From assembly GCA_963611165.1 (NCBI GenBank), contig CAVDQG010000053.1, forward strand, positions 1 through 14,183: DNA of 14,183 nucleotides, read 5' to 3'. Made by a program: the position numbers and the translations under genes. This DNA comes from SIG603 sp963611165. Lineage in GTDB: Bacteria; Bacillota; Clostridia; Oscillospirales; Acutalibacteraceae. Positions within the stretch are counted from its first letter, which is position 1. Each line of letters begins with the position of its first letter. Of this stretch, positions 1 to 6,504 are shown in pieces. Below the pieces are notes generated by a model, which was not told where the DNA came from, searched no databases, and worked only from the letters and a program-made list of their open reading frames with translations.

Positions 1-210
1 GTCAGCTTAACTACGGGCTTCCGCCCTAAAAATGCTTCGCATTTTTGGTTAAGCCTCCAAGCCTATCTTCTTTTTTATCGCTTCGCTCTGTTCTTCGTTA
101 TTTCTCTTTGTGCTTCACTTTTCTCTTGTGGGCTCCGCCCACACCCGTTCGCTTTTTGTAAAAAGCGAAACCAAAAACTTTTGCCTTTAGCTAATTATAA
201 ATTATAAATT
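1..210. other. Gene-free, hairpin-rich intergenic stretch
   Basis: No reading frame here looks like a gene. The plus strand is pyrimidine-rich and full of small inverted repeats: a three-part fold at 5-54, a 7-bp hairpin at 127-143 (arm TGTGGGC, loop TCC) and a 10-bp hairpin at 148-169 (arm TTCGCTTTTT, loop GT). The word GCTTCGC occurs at 34-40 and 80-86; on the minus strand it reads GCGAAGC. The stretch lies beyond the terminator of the aminotransferase gene, so it is probably not part of that transcript. The neighbour to the left is outside the window. Confidence 0.6.
5..54. repeat. Three-way-junction inverted repeat
   Basis: An outer perfect 7-bp stem (GCTTAAC at 5-11 with GTTAAGC at 48-54) encloses two complete hairpins: GGGC/GCCC (15-18 with 23-26, loop TTCC) and AAAAATGC/GCATTTTT (28-35 with 39-46, loop TTC). 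All pairings are exact. The arrangement could fold as a small cloverleaf in RNA or in single-stranded DNA. What it does is unknown. It may be a dispersed intergenic element, which cannot be tested from one copy. Confidence 0.6.
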
Positions 211-240
211 TAAAAAGTGAGGTATCCGAAGATACCTCAC
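211..240 (-). terminator. Intrinsic terminator of the aspartate aminotransferase gene
   Basis: A perfect 10-bp stem (217-226 with 231-240) has a CGAA loop on the plus strand, which reads UUCG in the minus-strand transcript with the closing C-G pair of the stable cUUCGg tetraloop. The transcript continues into TTTTTA (from 216-211). The structure starts 20 nt past the stop codon at 261, the expected place for a Rho-independent terminator. Confidence 0.9.
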
Positions 241-260
241 AAATTTTTTATTCAGTAGAT

Positions 261-1535
261 TTATTCAGCCAAAAGCTTTTCGGAAGCGGCTAGCTTCAGG
301 CATGTGCTGAAGACGTGGATAGCCTCTTCGAGCTCTTCAATCGGCGGGAATGACGGAGCAATTCTGATGTTGCTGTCGTTGGGGTCTTTTCCGTAAGGGA
401 ATGTTGCGCCCGCATTTGTGATGATAACACCTGCCTGACGGCAAAGCTCAAATACCTTCTTTGCACAGCCCGGCATAACGTCACAGCTGACGAAATAGCC
501 GCCGTTCGGCATGTTCCATGTTGCAATGTCAAGCTCTCCGACATCACTCTCGAGAACCTCGCCTACCTTTCTGAACTTAGGCTCGAGAAGCTCTCTGTGA
601 CCCTTCATGATTTCGAGAACACCGTCAATATCCTTGAAGAAGAGAACATGACGAAGCTGATTGAGCTTATCGGGGCCGATTGTCTCGACTGTGAAGTGAC
701 GCTTGAGGTCGACTATGTTTCTGTCGCTTGCCGCCATTGCGGAAACGCCCGCACCGGGGAAAGTAATCTTCGATGTTGAAGCGAAGATAAAGACGTTGTC
801 CTCTGTTCCCTCTGCCAAAGCCTCGTCCCAGAGATTGAGAAGAGTATCGGGAGTGTCGGTCAAATCGTGAACGCAGTATGCGTTATCCCACATGATTCTG
901 AAATCCTTTGCGGCAGGGTGAAGCTTTGCGAATCTTCTTACTGTCTCATCGGAATATGTGATGCCTGTCGGGTTGGAGTACTTCGGAACGCACCAAATAC
1001 CCTTGACGCTCTCGTCCTTGACGAGTTCCTCGACCATATCCATGTCGGGGCCTGTCTCGAGCATCGGAATCGGAATCATCTCAAAGTCAAAATACTCGGT
1101 GATGCCGAAATGTCTGTCATAGCCGGGGCACGGGCAAAGCCACTTTTTCTTCTCGAGTCTGCCCCACGGTGTCTGACCGCTGAAGCCGTGAGTCACACCT
1201 CTTACCATTACGTCAAACATGACTGCAAGGCTTGAGTTGTTTCCGATAATTATCTGAGAATTCGGAACACCTATCATTCCGCTGAAGATTGACTTCATGG
1301 AATCGAGACCATCCCAAATGCCGTAGTTTCTTACGTCGTCGCCCTTTGAGTTAGCGAACTCGTATCTTGCGTGAAGAGCCTCGAGAACACCGAGTGCCAA
1401 ATCAAGCTGTGCAGCTGACGGCTTTCCTCGTGCCATGTTAAGGCTGAGCTTTTTTGCAAGGATTTCGTCATATTCTTTCTTTGCCTCTTCGTGAAATGCG
1501 ACAAGCTGCTCCCTGTTCATCTCTTTAAGTTTCAT
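261..1535 (-). CDS. Type Ic aspartate aminotransferase (class I/II fold, PLP-dependent)
   Basis: This 424-residue cytoplasmic enzyme probably moves an amino group between aspartate and 2-oxoglutarate. The sequence shows the fold-type I landmarks in order: a SNPTG motif with Asn188, MWDNAY with Asp217 and Tyr220 that hold the cofactor, STSK with the PLP-binding Lys256, and an IRIAPSFP motif with Arg391 that should bind the substrate carboxylate. The N-terminal LNMARGKPS segment and overall pattern fit the aspartate aminotransferase family known from Corynebacterium and many Clostridia (Pfam Asp_aminotransf) rather than classical AspC. The ATG at 1535 is well supported: GGAG lies 8 nt upstream. 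The gene has its own promoter candidate and a strong terminator, so it is probably monocistronic. Exact substrate range (aspartate against other amino acids) cannot be read from the sequence. Confidence 0.9.
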   Translation of the reverse strand: MKLKEMNREQLVAFHEEAKKEYDEILAKKLSLNMARGKPSAAQLDLALGVLEALHARYEFANSKGDDVRNYGIWDGLDSMKSIFSGMIGVPNSQIIIGNNSSLAVMFDVMVRGVTHGFSGQTPWGRLEKKKWLCPCPGYDRHFGITEYFDFEMIPIPMLETGPDMDMVEELVKDESVKGIWCVPKYSNPTGITYSDETVRRFAKLHPAAKDFRIMWDNAYCVHDLTDTPDTLLNLWDEALAEGTEDNVFIFASTSKITFPGAGVSAMAASDRNIVDLKRHFTVETIGPDKLNQLRHVLFFKDIDGVLEIMKGHRELLEPKFRKVGEVLESDVGELDIATWNMPNGGYFVSCDVMPGCAKKVFELCRQAGVIITNAGATFPYGKDPNDSNIRIAPSFPPIEELEEAIHVFSTCLKLAASEKLLAE

Positions 1536-1632
1536 AATGCGTTCTCCTATCCTTCTTCTTCGGGCTGATTTATTAATTATTTGTGAATTGAAATTATTGC
1601 AATTATTTCATATTTGTTCTTATCCTTTAAGT

Positions 1633-1661
1633 ATTCTAATATATTTTAACCTAAAATGCAA
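1633..1661 (-). promoter_or_regulatory. Sigma-70/SigA-type promoter candidate for the aminotransferase gene
   Basis: Read on the minus strand, TTGCAT (1661-1656) and TAGAAT (1638-1633) are separated by 17 nt. Transcription would start near 1626, giving a leader of about 90 nt before the ATG at 1535. The -35 box lies inside one arm of a perfect inverted repeat (1653-1686), which might be an operator. Confidence 0.5.
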
Positions 1662-1686
1662 GATTTTTAAAATTTCCTTGCATTTT
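1653..1686. repeat. Perfect 10-bp inverted repeat over the -35 region
   Basis: AAAATGCAAG (1653-1662) and CTTGCATTTT (1677-1686) are exact reverse complements with a 14-nt AT-rich spacer. The left arm contains the proposed -35 box of the aminotransferase promoter. This position suits a repressor-binding site, but no regulator is identifiable and AT-rich DNA produces such repeats by chance. Confidence 0.45.
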
Positions 1687-1762
1687 TCTACTTCTTATAG
1701 TATTATTGCTAAACTTTTGACTATTTATTGTGCACTTTGACCTATTTAGTCGGCGGCACAAC

Positions 1763-1799
1763 AAAAAAGCAGTCCGAGAACAATCGAACTGCGTTTTTT
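1763..1799 (-). terminator. Intrinsic terminator of the four-gene ABC-transporter operon
   Basis: On the minus strand the transcript would form GCAGT/ACTGC plus CGA/TCG with one mismatch between the two blocks (1769-1777 with 1784-1792, loop 1778-1783), followed by TTTTTT from 1768-1763. A T-run on the other side (1794-1799) means it could also work in the opposite direction. It begins 14 nt past the stop codon at 1813. Confidence 0.85.
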
Positions 1800-1812
1800 G
1801 ATTTTGTATTTA

Positions 1813-3537
1813 TTAAGAAATTCTTCCGCTGTCAGTTTCAAAAACCCTGTCCGCAACATTCATGGTCGAGGCACGGTGAGAGACAATCACGACGGTCTTT
1901 TTGCTTGCCGACTCTCTTAAGGACTTCAAAATTATTCCCTCGTTGAGCGAATCGAGATTGCTTGTCGGCTCATCGAGAAGCATAAGCTCGCTGTCGTGCA
2001 AAAATGCTCTTGCGATGCCGATGCGCTGTTTCTCGCCGCCCGAGAGCGTGTCTCCGAGCTCGCCCACCTGAGTGTCGTAGCCGTTCGGAAGCGTCATGAT
2101 GAAATCGTGAACGGAAGCTTTCTTTGCCGCTTCGATTATCTCCTCACGGGTAGCGTCTTTTTTTGCAATAGCTATGTTATTTGCTATCGTATCGTGGAAA
2201 AGCTGAGTTTCCTGAGTGACATAACTTTCGAGGTCTCGAAGTCTCTTTGTAGGAATTTTTCTAACATCTTCCCCGTCAATATTTATCTTTCCCTCGCCTA
2301 CATCCCAGAATCGCATGAGAAGCTTTAAAAGCGTCGATTTACCCGAACCGCTTGCGCCGTGAATACCCGTGATTATGCCCGGTTCAAGCTTAATCGAATA
2401 ATCTTTGAGTATCGTTTCTTCTCCGTAAGCAAATGTTACATTCTCTGCGGAAGCTCCTTTGAAATCATGTTCCGTTACATTGAACGAGCCGTCATCGGGA
2501 ATTTCTCTCACCATAGGCTCTTCCTCTAAAAGTGAGAGAACTCTCTCGCCGCTGGCTAGGGTCTGATTTAAGTTATTGGATAAACTTGAAAGTGCGACTG
2601 TCGGGCCGAACGAACCCATCATGGCTACGGTACAAGTGATGATTCCCTCGAAGCCTATTTTTCCGCCGTTATAAAGTGAAACGGTCAGAAGAAGCATGGC
2701 AAAGGAAGAAATCAGGATAACAGAATTTGTGACGGCACGCTGTGACCCCTCAAGCTTACTTAATTCCTTTTGAAGCGAAGAAAGGCTGTTTGACTTTTCG
2801 CTCATTTCGCTCTTTCGCTTTTCTCCCTGAGCGTACTGAATAGTCTCATCAAGGCCACGCAGAGAATCGAGAACGAAGCTGTTGAGCTCGCCGAACTGCG
2901 TGCGGTACTCCATGCCCTTGCCGCCGCCCTTTTTGCCGTTTACGACAGGGATTAGCACACCGACGATAAGATAAGCGACTAATGCAAGAAGTCCGCAAAG
3001 CACGTTATAACTGCCGATAAAGACAACCATAATCACGCTCGTCAGCACTGCTATTGCAATGGGCGAAACCGTGTGTGCGTAGAACACCTCGAGGAGCTCG
3101 ATGTCTGTCGTGATGATTGAAATGAGATTTCCCTTGTCTCTGCCCTCAAGCTTGGCAGGGCAAAGCTTTCTCAGTGCCGCAAAAACCTTGTGGCGGATTA
3201 TCGCAAGAAGCTTGAATGCTATGAAGTGATTGCAGTACTGCTCGGCGTAATGCAAAAAGCCTCTCATTACAGCAATGATTATCATAACGGTCAAAATTGT
3301 TTTAAGCGATGTTCCCGAAAGCCAAGAGTTTTGCGGATTAACAAGTCCGTTTTGCGACAAAATATGCACGATGCCCTGAGCCGCCAGAACCGTGAGAAAT
3401 TCTGCGCACAAATAACCGAGTGTGCCGAGTATGATTGCCGCCGCCATTATGTGGATAAGGGGCTTCACAAGTCCTATGAGACTGCCCATAACGGAAAGGG
3501 CACTTCTGCGTTTTACTTCGTTATTCTTTTTATTCAT
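1813..3537 (-). CDS. ABC half-transporter, permease fused to ATPase (CydC-like)
   Basis: This 574-residue inner-membrane protein has an N-terminal transmembrane domain (roughly residues 20-325) and a C-terminal ATPase. Visible motifs are Walker A GASGSGKST (394-402), Q-loop Gln442 in VTQE, signature LSGGE (498-502), Walker B LMLLDE (518-523) with the catalytic Glu, D-loop SNLD and switch His554. All ATPase residues are intact. It should pair with the product of the preceding gene to form a heterodimeric exporter of the CydDC type; the transported compound cannot be told. The upstream stop and this start share bases (GTGATG): ATG at 3537 is used here, while GTG at 3540 adds one residue and lies 7 nt from a GGGAG site against 10 nt for ATG. 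It is the last gene of the operon. Confidence 0.9.
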   Translation of the reverse strand: MNKKNNEVKRRSALSVMGSLIGLVKPLIHIMAAAIILGTLGYLCAEFLTVLAAQGIVHILSQNGLVNPQNSWLSGTSLKTILTVMIIIAVMRGFLHYAEQYCNHFIAFKLLAIIRHKVFAALRKLCPAKLEGRDKGNLISIITTDIELLEVFYAHTVSPIAIAVLTSVIMVVFIGSYNVLCGLLALVAYLIVGVLIPVVNGKKGGGKGMEYRTQFGELNSFVLDSLRGLDETIQYAQGEKRKSEMSEKSNSLSSLQKELSKLEGSQRAVTNSVILISSFAMLLLTVSLYNGGKIGFEGIITCTVAMMGSFGPTVALSSLSNNLNQTLASGERVLSLLEEEPMVREIPDDGSFNVTEHDFKGASAENVTFAYGEETILKDYSIKLEPGIITGIHGASGSGKSTLLKLLMRFWDVGEGKINIDGEDVRKIPTKRLRDLESYVTQETQLFHDTIANNIAIAKKDATREEIIEAAKKASVHDFIMTLPNGYDTQVGELGDTLSGGEKQRIGIARAFLHDSELMLLDEPTSNLDSLNEGIILKSLRESASKKTVVIVSHRASTMNVADRVFETDSGRIS

Positions 3538-5276
3538 CACGCATTCACTCCCTTTCCCCAGTTTTCAAGCGACATCTGACTTTCGTACAGGTGCTTATAT
3601 GAGCCGTTTTGTTTCATTAAGTTTTCGTGTCTGCCACTTTCCTTTATCTCGCCGTCCTTTAGGAAATAAATCATATCGGACGAAACGACATTCGCAAGTC
3701 GGTGAGAAATGAGAAGTACGGTCTTTCTCTTTGCGAGCTCATGGATAACCTCCATGATGAGCTCCTCGCTCTCGATATCGATATTGGACGCCGCCTCGTC
3801 AAAGATGAATATCTCGGCGTCATCTCTTAAAAGTGCCCTTGCGATAACAAGTCTCTGGCACTGTCCGCCCGAAAGATTGCTTCCCCTTTCGAGAAGCTTA
3901 GTCTCAAGTCCGTCCTGCGACTGCAAGAATCCCAGAAGATTAACCTTTTTGAGCACGGCTTCCATTTCCTCGTGGCTCACGTTCGGCTTTGCCATTCTCA
4001 GATTATCCGCAACCGTTCCTTTGAAGATATAGCTGTTGTGACGGACAAGAACTATTCTCTTCATCAATTCGGATTCCCGAATCTGTGAAAGATTAACTCC
4101 GCCGACAGTTATCTTGCCCGTAAAGCCTCGATTTTTGCCTGCCAAAATTCCCGCAATCGTGCTCTTTCCGCAGCCCGATTCTCCGACAAGCGATATAAAG
4201 CTTCCGCTCGGCAATTTCAGATTGATACCTTTTAATATTTCTCTTTCTGCTTCATAGGAGAAATGCACGTCTTCAAAGGAAACATCAAGCTCTCCATCAG
4301 GCAAAGTTTTGTCACCCGATTTCGGTTCGGGTAAATCGAGAATTTTGAATATCTTGTCGCTTGCCGCCATACCGTTCATTGCGATATGAAAAAATGAACC
4401 GAGAAGTCTCAGCGGTAAGAAAAATTCACTCGCAAGCAAAACTATGCAGAGCGTTCCCGACAAAGTGATATTTCCTTTTAGGAATTCACTCACGGCAACC
4501 GCCATACCGACAGCCGCACCGCCATAGGCTACAATATCCATGACGCTTGTGGAATTTAGTTGCATGGTAAGCACCTTCATGGTGATTTTTCTGAAATTCT
4601 GCGACTGAATGTCCATTTCCTTTGACTTCTGCTCGTCCGCCTGATAAATCTTGAGCGTTGTAAGCCCCTGTAAATTCTCGAGGAAACTGTCTCCAAGTCC
4701 CGTGTAAACGCTCCAATATCTGTTCAAAAGCCGCTTGGCGATTTTCTGAACGACTACGATTGAAATCGGAATCAGCGGAACGCATATTAAGAGCACCACG
4801 CTTGATTTAAGGCTCACTCGGCTCAAAATCACGAATAATGTAAGCGGTGCGAGCAAGCTGTAAAAAAGCTGAGGAAGATATTTTCCGAAGTAAGTTTCGA
4901 GCTGTTCAACGCCCTCCGTGGAAACCTGAACCACCTCGCTTGACGCCACCTGTTCGCTGTAGGACGCACCGAGTTTCAGCATTTTTTCGTAGATTTTCTC
5001 ACGAAGTATTCGCTTGACATCGGCACTCGCAAGATAAGATGACCTTGCCCCGAGCTTCTCGCAAATAAAGCGAACAGCCACCACGGCTGCAAGCACGATT
5101 GCCGTGCGGATTATTACGGCAGTTTCGACGCTTGACGAAAGAACCCTTTCGAGCAAATCGGCAATCGTGAACACGGCGGCAATCTGAGCAAAAAGCGAAA
5201 TCCACTGCCACAACACTACGAACACAATGTATTTTTTAGCGTGAGACAATAGGCTCACAAGTCTTGTTTTAATCAT
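3537..5276 (-). CDS. ABC half-transporter, permease fused to ATPase (CydD-like)
   Basis: This 579-residue membrane exporter subunit resembles CydD: the segments YFGKYLPQL, YWSVYTGLGDSFLENLQGLTTLK and FRKITMKVL are typical of that family's transmembrane domain. The ATPase has Walker A GESGCGKST (365-373), signature LSGGQ (468-472), Walker B IFIFDE (489-494), D-loop SNID and switch His525. One oddity is that the Q-loop reads VRHN, so the usual Gln is His413. The start at 5276 is chosen because ATGA overlaps the stop of the upstream gene and a GGGAGG-rich stretch lies just upstream; an ATG at 5336 in the same frame would add 20 residues inside that gene and is less likely. Substrate is unknown; CydDC of E. 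coli has been linked to thiols and haem. Confidence 0.9.
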   Translation of the reverse strand: MIKTRLVSLLSHAKKYIVFVVLWQWISLFAQIAAVFTIADLLERVLSSSVETAVIIRTAIVLAAVVAVRFICEKLGARSSYLASADVKRILREKIYEKMLKLGASYSEQVASSEVVQVSTEGVEQLETYFGKYLPQLFYSLLAPLTLFVILSRVSLKSSVVLLICVPLIPISIVVVQKIAKRLLNRYWSVYTGLGDSFLENLQGLTTLKIYQADEQKSKEMDIQSQNFRKITMKVLTMQLNSTSVMDIVAYGGAAVGMAVAVSEFLKGNITLSGTLCIVLLASEFFLPLRLLGSFFHIAMNGMAASDKIFKILDLPEPKSGDKTLPDGELDVSFEDVHFSYEAEREILKGINLKLPSGSFISLVGESGCGKSTIAGILAGKNRGFTGKITVGGVNLSQIRESELMKRIVLVRHNSYIFKGTVADNLRMAKPNVSHEEMEAVLKKVNLLGFLQSQDGLETKLLERGSNLSGGQCQRLVIARALLRDDAEIFIFDEAASNIDIESEELIMEVIHELAKRKTVLLISHRLANVVSSDMIYFLKDGEIKESGRHENLMKQNGSYKHLYESQMSLENWGKGVNA

Positions 5277-5635
5277 TTCCCCTTGCTTCCTCCCTCCTGT
5301 TTTTTCTTCTCTCTTTTGGAGCAAATCAAATGCCAAAAAGCGAGTATCGGATGATAAAAAATCATTCTCGGCCCCGAAAAACGCATGACCTTTCTTATCT
5401 CCTCACGCATTGTCGGCTTGTAGCAATGCACACGGCAGTTTGCACAAAAGGTTTTTTCTGCCATAAACGGGCACTTCTCGCTTCGAAGTCTTGCGTAATC
5501 GGCAAGGTTTTGACACTTTTCGCACATTTTGCCGTTTTTCTTAAATTCGTCCTTGTGATTTTTTCGGCAATAGAGCCTAATCATTTCATCAACGACATAT
5601 TGCTCTTTTTTCCTCTTTTTTTCTACCTTATCCAA
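5273..5635 (-). CDS. YgbA-family cysteine-rich protein (nitrous oxide-stimulated promoter family)
   Basis: This is a 120-residue soluble protein with lysine-rich ends and eight cysteines (23, 38, 41, 55, 64, 67, 71, 105). The CEKC pair, CPF, and CANCRVHCYKP followed by MRFSGPRM match the YgbA family. The cysteine pattern suggests metal or Fe-S binding, but that is inferred. In enterobacteria ygbA is under control of the NO sensor NsrR; the biochemical role is poorly known. The start is TTG at 5635, supported by GGAGG 10 nt upstream and a 2-nt gap from the stop of the previous gene; the first in-frame ATG lies at codon 18 and would leave a short protein. The stop overlaps the next gene's ATG by 4 nt, so translation is probably coupled. 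Confidence 0.85.
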   Translation of the reverse strand: MDKVEKKRKKEQYVVDEMIRLYCRKNHKDEFKKNGKMCEKCQNLADYARLRSEKCPFMAEKTFCANCRVHCYKPTMREEIRKVMRFSGPRMIFYHPILAFWHLICSKREKKKQEGGSKGK

Positions 5636-5637
5636 AC

Positions 5638-6039
5638 TTACTCAACCTCCGTTTTTTCTTCCTCCGGCTTGATTGTCTTAATTCTTAAAAAGAAATACAA
5701 AATATGACACACCCACACGACCGCAAGGCAAATTCTGCCTATCGGCACATTTTTCATACAAATAAAACCGACGAGCATGACCGCCGTGACTGTTCCGATG
5801 ATTTTAAGCTTTGTAGCCAAAGTCATAGCCCTTTCGGTCACAAAACTGTCGAGATGCTTTTTGTAAAGCTTCGTGCCGACAAACCAGTCGTGCAGTCTTT
5901 CTGAGCTTTTCGCAAAGCAAAAAAGCGTTGCCATATAAAACGGCACGGTAGGCAAAATCGGCACGACAACACCTATTGTACCCAGAGCCAGACAAACAAA
6001 GCCCAGCGCCGCAAATGCTATTCTGATTGGATTTCTCAT
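5638..6039 (-). CDS. DUF454/YbaN-family inner-membrane protein
   Basis: This 133-residue membrane protein has three likely membrane segments (about residues 6-26, 78-95 and 98-118). The family hallmark VPILPTVPF sits at residues 26-34, followed by the conserved FCFAKSSERLHDW segment and a basic linker. E. coli YbaN belongs to the same family; its function is not established. The charged tail (EEEKTEVE) is probably cytoplasmic. The ATG at 6039 has GGAG 7 nt upstream. It is the first gene of the operon, which suggests that its product works with the YgbA-type protein and the exporter, perhaps at the membrane. Confidence 0.87.
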   Translation of the reverse strand: MRNPIRIAFAALGFVCLALGTIGVVVPILPTVPFYMATLFCFAKSSERLHDWFVGTKLYKKHLDSFVTERAMTLATKLKIIGTVTAVMLVGFICMKNVPIGRICLAVVWVCHILYFFLRIKTIKPEEEKTEVE

Positions 6040-6081
6040 CTTCCTTCTCCTTGTGATTTATTGTTGATTGGCTTATATTTT

Positions 6082-6109
6082 ATAATAGTGCACGGGCTGT
6101 TTTAAGTAA
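6082..6109 (-). promoter_or_regulatory. Weak promoter candidate for the four-gene operon
   Basis: On the minus strand TTACTT (6109-6104) and TATTAT (6087-6082) are separated by 16 nt, which would place the start near 6075 and give a short leader of about 36 nt. The boxes are imperfect. No obvious palindromic NO- or redox-regulator site is visible between it and the ATG. Confidence 0.4.
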
Positions 6110-6136
6110 TTTATTGTTAAATTTTTCTTGGTGCTC

Positions 6137-6300
6137 GGGCGACCTAAGGTCGCCCCTACGGGATAAACAATAGCAAAAGCCGATAACAAAACCCTTACGC
6201 ACATAGATAAGCAAAGAACACAAATACCGTAGGGGCGGTCTTCGACCGCCATTTATCCATTTTTGCCTTGTGCGTGGGCGACCTAAGGTCGCCCCTACGG
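6137..6300. repeat. Cluster of three GGGCGACC/CTACGG palindromic repeats
   Basis: Copies 1 (6137-6161) and 3 (6276-6300) are direct repeats: GGGCGACC, TAA, GGTCGCCC, then CTACGG; both are preceded by similar CTTG-TGC sequence. Copy 2 (6227-6250) is inverted and diverged: CCGTAGG followed by GGCGGTC, TTC, GACCGCC, with compensating changes that keep the stem. CGCCCCTACGG at 6151-6161 and its exact complement at 6227-6237 form an 11-bp pair. The pattern fits a REP/MITE-like mobile palindromic repeat seen in gut Clostridia genomes. No transposase is present. The reading frame across it is an artefact of the repeat. The remainder of the 6040-6504 gap holds only an operon promoter candidate, a small hairpin (6333-6350) and the asnS terminator. 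Confidence 0.8.
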
Positions 6301-6407
6301 AAATTGTTGTAATTTCATAGCTATAAACAAGTATACACAAATCCGTGTATCCGTTCATTATTAATTATTATTTATCAATTGTTAATCACAACTAACCCCA
6401 CAATAAA

Positions 6408-6455
6408 ACAAAATCTGCCAAATCTGCGGACAACCGTAGATGCGACAGATTTTGT
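6408..6455 (-). terminator. Bipartite hairpin behind asnS, probable terminator
   Basis: A perfect 10-bp outer stem (ACAAAATCTG 6408-6417 with CAGATTTTGT 6446-6455) encloses a 4-nt by 4-nt internal loop and an inner 8-bp stem (6422-6429 with 6434-6441, one G-T wobble, loop ACAA). On the minus strand the outer arm ends in TTTTGTTTTATT, which is U-rich enough for termination. It begins 50 nt after the asnS stop. It is longer than needed for a terminator and could be another palindromic element serving as one. Confidence 0.6.
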
Positions 6456-6504
6456 AAAACTCAAATGAAATTCAAACAGAATTTAAATTTAACTTAAATG
6501 TTAT

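Noticed and set aside
1537..1740. A 67-codon hydrophobic plus-strand frame upstream of the aminotransferase
   Set aside because: It consists of AT-rich promoter DNA with no ribosome binding site; hydrophobicity follows from T-rich codons.
6137..6300. A CRISPR array
   Set aside because: There are only three copies, one is inverted, the spacing is unequal (about 65 and 26 nt) and there are no cas genes.
6080..6358. A 92-codon minus-strand frame containing GATLGRP and GGRRPPLRY segments
   Set aside because: These segments are translations of the GGGCGACC/CTACGG palindromes, a common false gene in genomes with this repeat. It also overlaps the operon promoter.
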